From: a virus
Virus record (IMG/VR): IMGVR_UViG_3300042307_001176
Coordinates: 1-64,000 of that record
Strand: one strand, 5' to 3'
DNA: 64,000 nt
A program made the position numbers and the translations under genes. The number at the start of each line of letters is the position of its first letter. Position 1 is the first letter of the stretch. Positions 59,566 through 64,000 of this stretch are shown in pieces. Under the pieces are notes generated by a model, which ran no database searches, was not told the DNA's origin, and saw nothing but the letters and a program-made list of their open reading frames with translations.

Positions 59566-60165
59566 ATGTATACAAGAGAACAAATTGAAGGTGCGGTTAA
59601 AGCCAAGGGTTATGTCTATTTTGAAGACGCTAACAAAAAAGGATTTGATGTTAATATTATTGGAATTAGAAATTCTTCTACAGGACAGAAGGTTACTAAC
59701 GCTTTTGACGATCTATTAACTATATCATACAAAGATGAAACTGGAGCTTGGAAATATCACGAATGGCCAGCTACAACAGATCCAGGAAAAAAAGGTGTTT
59801 TGGAATACCACAATACAGCTGGTGTAGCTAGACTAGTAGAAGGTCAATATAGAGGATCTCACACAATTAGATTACATCAAGGTAAATATGAAGCATTAGG
59901 ACAAGCTAAAAACGTTAAAGTTTATAGAGATGCTAATAAAGATCTAAACTATGATGAGAATAAAATTCAAGAAGGAGTATTTGGTATAAATATACACAAA
60001 GCTGGAGCAGATTCAACTTATGTTGAAAACTGGTCTGAAGGATGTCAAGTATTTAAAAAATCAGCCGATTTTGAAGCGTTTATGAAAATTTGTAGAAAAT
60101 CAAAAGATTTACACGGCAATTCATTTACATATACATTAATTGAATCAACAGATATTAAGGTTTAA
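59566..60165 (+). CDS. YkuD-like / L,D-transpeptidase-fold protein
   Basis: 199 residues. Residues near 140-170 have INIHKAGADSTYVENWSEGCQVF, matching the H-x(n)-S-x-G-C catalytic pattern of L,D-transpeptidase-like wall enzymes (His in the IHKAG, Cys in SEGC). N-terminal beta-rich part. No signal peptide; alternative is a virion peptidase or an enzyme released after lysis. Follows the fibrous gene. Confidence 0.65.
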   Translation: MYTREQIEGAVKAKGYVYFEDANKKGFDVNIIGIRNSSTGQKVTNAFDDLLTISYKDETGAWKYHEWPATTDPGKKGVLEYHNTAGVARLVEGQYRGSHTIRLHQGKYEALGQAKNVKVYRDANKDLNYDENKIQEGVFGINIHKAGADSTYVENWSEGCQVFKKSADFEAFMKICRKSKDLHGNSFTYTLIESTDIKV

Positions 60166-60201
60166 ATTCTATTAAAATTTATATAATAAATCTTTTAATA
60201 C

Positions 60202-60259
60202 ATATTTCATAGGACTAATTTTAGCAACGGTGTTTAGTGATCTGATCACTATGAAATAT
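60202..60259. repeat. Nested inverted repeats in convergent intergenic region
   Basis: ATATTTCATAG (60202-60212) pairs perfectly with CTATGAAATAT (60249-60259). Inside, TAGTGATC-T-GATCACTA (60235-60251) is a near-perfect 17-bp palindrome that shares bases with the outer arm. Candidate bidirectional terminator or protein-binding site. Confidence 0.6.
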
Positions 60260-60260
60260 C

Positions 60261-61718
60261 TTATACCTCGATTCCGTCTTGTATTGTCCATGATTTTATA
60301 CCTGTCAAGTAACCCTTTCCTACAGCACCTGCTGCTGTATAGTCTGCTGATCCAAAACTTATAGTTATTCCTGATTGTACTGTTTTAGGAGAAGCAATCC
60401 ATCCATTATAAATAGCATCTAAGTTAGCATTAGAGAAAGTAGCATTTGTTTTAGTAACCATAAAGTCTACAAAGTTTGTGACATTACCTACATTCCAAGC
60501 TCCTATGTTTTGATTGAATGCAGTAGCTGTATGGAACATATGATTCATATCAGTAACAGCTTCTGTGTCCCATGTACCAATAGGTTGATTAAAGACATAA
60601 CAAGAAGCAAACATAAAACTCATATCAGTAACAGCTTCTGTGTTCCATGAACCAATAGGTTGATTAAAGACATGACAATTAATAAACATAGACTGCATAG
60701 TAGTTACTAATGCTGTACTTGTAAATGTTAATGGTTGATTAAATACTTCACACGAACCAAGCATGGTATCCATATTAGTAACTGCAGAGGTGTTGAATGT
60801 TAATGCACTATTTAGTGATGTGCATCCTAAAAACATGGCCTCCATATCAGTAACAGCTGCTGTATTAAATGATAATGGTTGATTAAATGCTGCGCAACCC
60901 CAAAACATAAAACTCATATCAGTAATTGCCGATGTATTCCAAGAATTAATATTATTGATAGTAGTGAGAGATAAGCACTCCCAAAACATACCCTCAAGAA
61001 TGACAACCCCCGTCAAGTCAAGCACATCAGATACTGACGATAAATCTAAGTTGGCACATTCGTAAAAATAAACCCCTTGATTATTTCCGAATCGTAACTG
61101 TCCCCATTGTACTACTGATTTAATTTTTAATTTACTATCAGCGACTACTCCAAAATTCCAGCCAGTGCAAGTTCCATTTATTACCACTGTATATGTTCCT
61201 GCTGTTGTATATTGATGTGTTCTGTTATCATAGCTATTAGCAGATGTATTACCATCTCCCCAATCTATAGTGCCTGAATAAGTGCCTCCAACTAAATACG
61301 GTAATGTAATACTTTCACTTGGAGTTGTAGTAGCCCACGTAGTAGTGAAAATTCCAGCACCATATGATGTCCAATATCCATTAACACTTAGCCAACCTAA
61401 ACACAATCCAACAGTTGTAAAGCTCTGATTAAAATAAGAATTAACTAATGCAATAAATGACACATCAGTTAGATCAGAAGTTCTAATAAAAGCAACTGAA
61501 GCAGTAACACCAGATACTGGTGTTGGTTGGGAATCATCAGGTACGGGTCTAGCTATAATATAGCCTAAATTCTCATCTGGACCCATCCACCATTCAAGTC
61601 CAGTTGATGCAAATCCAGCAGTTGGTGTACCAATTGCTAGACTTCCTAGTTGAATTGTTCCGGGTATTGGTACTATTGGTGATCCATTATTGTATGCAAA
61701 CGGTCTACTTGTTGACAT
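60261..61718 (-). CDS. BspA/DUF285-like repeat adhesin with PKD-like domain
   Basis: 485 residues. PKD-like: YSGTIDWGDGNTSANSYDNRTHQYTTAGTYTVVINGTC near 140-180. From about 225: repeats W/L-N-T-S/E-A-V-T-D-M-x-x-M-F-x-x-C-x-x-F-N-Q-P-L/I, the BspA/DUF285 surface-protein repeat. N-terminal 1-120 is unknown. No signal peptide, so likely a virion receptor-binding protein or tail fibre. Ends in the convergent region at 60202-60259. Confidence 0.78.
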   Translation of the reverse strand: MSTSRPFAYNNGSPIVPIPGTIQLGSLAIGTPTAGFASTGLEWWMGPDENLGYIIARPVPDDSQPTPVSGVTASVAFIRTSDLTDVSFIALVNSYFNQSFTTVGLCLGWLSVNGYWTSYGAGIFTTTWATTTPSESITLPYLVGGTYSGTIDWGDGNTSANSYDNRTHQYTTAGTYTVVINGTCTGWNFGVVADSKLKIKSVVQWGQLRFGNNQGVYFYECANLDLSSVSDVLDLTGVVILEGMFWECLSLTTINNINSWNTSAITDMSFMFWGCAAFNQPLSFNTAAVTDMEAMFLGCTSLNSALTFNTSAVTNMDTMLGSCEVFNQPLTFTSTALVTTMQSMFINCHVFNQPIGSWNTEAVTDMSFMFASCYVFNQPIGTWDTEAVTDMNHMFHTATAFNQNIGAWNVGNVTNFVDFMVTKTNATFSNANLDAIYNGWIASPKTVQSGITISFGSADYTAAGAVGKGYLTGIKSWTIQDGIEV

Positions 61719-61798
61719 TTTATAATATTTTTTTTAATGAAACAATAAATCCTTTTCTATTTAATCTATTAATGTCATTTAGTTTCATAAAGTATATA

Positions 61799-62071
61799 TT
61801 ATGTTGATCTAGTAATTTTAACATTCAAAGGAGTGGAACCTTTTATAATTCGGTGCCATTCCCCTTTTTTTATTTCTATAGTTCCTTCCATTTTAATTGG
61901 GAGCTGATCGTCAAATTGGAACTTCCAATCGTTATCATTTAGTATCTCTACTACTCGATCCTCCATATCTATATGCCATTTAAGTTCCTCGTCTATTAGA
62001 TCAGGACTAAAAGATCTTAAAGATATCTTATCTGAAATCCAGGATTCTTCAAATGGTAAATAATTATTCAT
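61799..62071 (-). CDS. Unknown protein, 90 residues
   Basis: Starts MNNYLPFEESWISDKISLRSF. Beta-rich with a basic end. Upstream (read on -) ATATATAAAATATG resembles the late box. Function unknown. Confidence 0.55.
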   Translation of the reverse strand: MNNYLPFEESWISDKISLRSFSPDLIDEELKWHIDMEDRVVEILNDNDWKFQFDDQLPIKMEGTIEIKKGEWHRIIKGSTPLNVKITRST

Positions 62072-62186
62072 ATTTTATATATTAGAAGAAACACAATGGA
62101 ATAATAATACGTGATTGTAATATTAGAATTTATCTGTATACCTAATAAATAAGACAGCAATTTAAAAGGATTAAAATAATATTTAG

Positions 62187-62741
62187 CTACCCTTTTTCGT
62201 GCCTTTTCTTTGCAGCTACTGCATCTAAATACTCTAATAAGGTCATTTCATTAGAATCGTCAATAACGACAAAATTAGTAACTCCTAAATCACAATTAGA
62301 ATCGGTAGTTTTATCAATAATAGATGCACCTAAGATGTATTCTATTTCTTGCTTCATGCTATTTCTAGTAGAAGTCTCGTTAAACTCAAATTCATATTTT
62401 TCTAATACACCAGTGACTCTTTCTCTAAGTAAATGAGCTTCCACTGAAGATGGCAGAAGATTGTTTATGACATTAGAGTTGTATAGGTATTTTGCTAATT
62501 CTTTATTTGGAATCATTCTCATCATTACTACCGGTGAAAATGTTTCTTCGTCTATCCACGTATCAAATTCAATATCTTCAATTTTGTCTTTGTGTTGTTC
62601 AAGATAATCTTCTATTACTTCTATACATCCTTCTGGATCGTGTTTTAAATCCTCTAATGTGAATACGAAGAATTTATTTATTGTTGCGGGTTTATTTAAA
62701 AGCGATTCTATCTTATTAAATATCAGTTTCTTTACTTCCAT
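62187..62741 (-). CDS. Unknown protein, possibly virion-structural
   Basis: 184 residues. C-terminal YEFEFNETSTRNSMKQEIEYILG ... NFVVIDDSNEM resembles the C-terminal part of tail-sheath-type proteins (N-x-x-x-T-R ... F-x-V-x-D-x-S-N). The N-terminal part of a sheath is absent. Overlaps the GT17 gene by 26 nt. Call uncertain. Confidence 0.4.
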   Translation of the reverse strand: MEVKKLIFNKIESLLNKPATINKFFVFTLEDLKHDPEGCIEVIEDYLEQHKDKIEDIEFDTWIDEETFSPVVMMRMIPNKELAKYLYNSNVINNLLPSSVEAHLLRERVTGVLEKYEFEFNETSTRNSMKQEIEYILGASIIDKTTDSNCDLGVTNFVVIDDSNEMTLLEYLDAVAAKKRHEKG

Positions 62742-63525
62742 CTTTTATTTTATATTTTTCTTCTAGTGGTAAAAGTATTCTCCAGTTCTTTGGCAGGAAT
62801 TCATTTTTTTCTGGATCTATATGTACAAACTCTCTCCATTCTCCAAAAAGATCTTTGCCATTTTTTATTTTGTCAAATATATAATTCTCGTCTTTGTAAT
62901 AATCGGTATTATATTCTTGATGTGAAAAATCATTTAGCTTTGCTGATATCCTAGAAGGACCTCCAAAATAAGTAAAATGCCATCCGCCCTTTTCCCACCA
63001 TTGACAATCGAAAGTTAATCTACATCCTTCTATACTCCTAGATTTAAGATTTCCCCAGTTTATAACCTTAGGGTGATACCATTTATCCTTTTGCTTATTT
63101 GAAAGAGAACCGAAGTAGTTATCCATTTCTAATTTAAAAATGCCATTAAGATTGTATTCTTTTTTGATGTGTGATATTATTTCAGGATTAGGAATTTCAT
63201 CTAGGTCTGTGATAATAACTACTGAATTATCATTAAGACACATTGAATGAAGAAATGGTAATGAAGAATTTCTTTGATATTTTTCTCTGCTCCACGCATC
63301 AGTAAGATTATCAGGAATATAGACTTTTATGTGTGCTACTTTGTCCCACCACTTTTCAAATCTCCATTTGTTTTCTTCGAGTATAAAAGGCTTAAAATCT
63401 CCCTTAAATGTTTTGTTTGCCTCAACTATAATAAACTTGTCTACTACATCGTAAAGCTCCATAAACCTTAGCTCAAGAATCTCTAGTTCATTATAAAAAG
63501 TAAAACAATCTACTACAGTCTTCAT
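62716..63525 (-). CDS. Family 17 glycosyltransferase (N-acetylglucosaminyltransferase-like)
   Basis: 269 residues. VDCFTFYNELEILELRFMEL (4-23), VIVEANKTF, ITDLDEIPNPEII (D-L-D-E) and later GGWHFTYFGGP are the GT17 signature. Eukaryotic members add bisecting GlcNAc; bacterial and phage ones modify surface glycans. Located beside the capsid-like gene, so it may glycosylate virion proteins. Confidence 0.85.
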   Translation of the reverse strand: MKTVVDCFTFYNELEILELRFMELYDVVDKFIIVEANKTFKGDFKPFILEENKWRFEKWWDKVAHIKVYIPDNLTDAWSREKYQRNSSLPFLHSMCLNDNSVVIITDLDEIPNPEIISHIKKEYNLNGIFKLEMDNYFGSLSNKQKDKWYHPKVINWGNLKSRSIEGCRLTFDCQWWEKGGWHFTYFGGPSRISAKLNDFSHQEYNTDYYKDENYIFDKIKNGKDLFGEWREFVHIDPEKNEFLPKNWRILLPLEEKYKIKDGSKETDI

Positions 63526-64000
63526 TTATATAGATATAATTTTTTCCCATAGAGGTTTCTTAGTAAAAGAAACCTCAAATTTTATAAAATTCTTTTCCGA
63601 ATTTTCTGTGTGTACAAAAGACAATCTTTCATGAAGTGATTTCGATTTAATCATTCTATTATCTTCTATCATAGCAGTTTCTATAACCTCTCTAGCTCCT
63701 TTATTTTCTATAATATAAACACCAGGCTCATTCTCTTGCGTTTTTCTTCCTATTATTATAGTGTTATCAGTGAATCTTTGGAATGGGTTAATAAATACTT
63801 CCATATTTTCTCCTATACTTCCTATAGATCTGATTTCATCTGATGTCTTGTTGTATACATTATTTTCTAAATAAACAAAAGATGGATGTGTCTGTATTAA
63901 TGAGCCAACTGACCCATTACATATAATAAAATTTGCAGGTCCTCTTCTGCTTCTAGCACCGATTAGATTTGATTTAGTTATAATACTTGAAATTAATAAT
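63526..64000 (-). CDS. C-terminal end of a probable major capsid protein (partial)
   Basis: The frame is open through the right edge, so the N-terminus lies beyond 64000; the in-frame ATG at 63804 is internal. Near the edge ARSRRGPANFIICNGSVGSLI resembles the R-x-G-x-(A/G)-N-(F/W)-(I/V)-(I/V) segment of gp23-like capsids; then FINPFQRFTDNTIIIGRK and VYIIENKGAREVIETAMIEDN fit the end of that family. Consistent with the packaging tags in the rest of the window. The identification rests on a short piece. Confidence 0.5.
   Translation of the reverse strand, partial: LLISSIITKSNLIGARSRRGPANFIICNGSVGSLIQTHPSFVYLENNVYNKTSDEIRSIGSIGENMEVFINPFQRFTDNTIIIGRKTQENEPGVYIIENKGAREVIETAMIEDNRMIKSKSLHERLSFVHTENSEKNFIKFEVSFTKKPLWEKIISI

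Overview
The window is AT-rich and almost completely coding. It looks like part of the genome of a large T4-like tailed phage infecting a Bacteroidota host (Flavobacteriia- or Cytophagia-like). Phage evidence: the C-terminal end of a probable capsid protein at the right edge, tail-collar proteins, a GH19-type endolysin, a Dda-like helicase, a ClpP-like protease, an HNH endonuclease, many small unknown genes, and about 18 proteins whose N-termini resemble the T4 capsid targeting sequence. Host evidence: a protein with a type IX secretion C-terminal sorting domain, a sigma factor of the Bacteroidota SigA type, promoters with the TANNTTTG -7 element, and starts preceded by A-rich sequence rather than Shine-Dalgarno sites.

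Layout. 0-9 kb: mostly + strand unknown genes, many with the tag (MKHIKLFEQF or MKHLKSFxxF followed by I/V-x-E), plus two tandem paralogue pairs, a GT2 glycosyltransferase and an LpxH-like phosphoesterase. 9-18.8 kb: small unknown genes, a gamma-glutamylcyclotransferase, DUF3846, NADAR and Nudix-like proteins, an unusually long class II tRNA-like gene, an HNH nuclease, and tagged proteins with OmpA-like and peptidoglycan-binding-like regions. 18.9-29 kb: twelve closely packed genes for glycan modification (glycosyltransferases, half-length DegT-like proteins, methyltransferases, acyltransferases). 29-44.6 kb: sigma factor, a large tagged membrane protein, a lipoprotein, a polyamine pair (SpeD and a deoxyhypusine-synthase-like enzyme), a tagged CHAP/NlpC-like protein, ClpP, Dda and a PPP-type phosphatase. 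44.6-53.2 kb, - strand: nine genes, most for exported or membrane proteins: HExxH protein, small secreted protein, NUC1-type nuclease, lectin-like adhesin, linker/barrel protein, CsgG-like lipoprotein, two anchored proteins and a T9SS cargo. 53.2-60.2 kb: a candidate small RNA, endolysin, a lipoprotein-like protein with a CxxCH haem motif, tail-collar proteins, an Ala/Glu coiled-coil protein and a YkuD-like protein. 60.2-64 kb, - strand: a BspA-like/PKD adhesin, unknown genes, a GT17 glycosyltransferase and the capsid-like gene that runs off the window.

Regulation. Two promoter classes can be read directly. Eight genes (including sigma and NADAR) have AATCATTTTTTT, a constant 17-nt spacer, then TANNTTTR, which fits recognition by SigA-type polymerase. 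A second set, rich in tagged virion-type genes, has GATATATA whose first base lies 12-13 nt before the start codon in ten cases. This resembles T4 late promoters and would give leaderless mRNAs. The working picture is early genes read by SigA-type polymerase, late genes read from TATATA boxes, many late products packaged inside the capsid through the N-terminal tag, and a separate group of host-surface and periplasmic proteins exported during infection.
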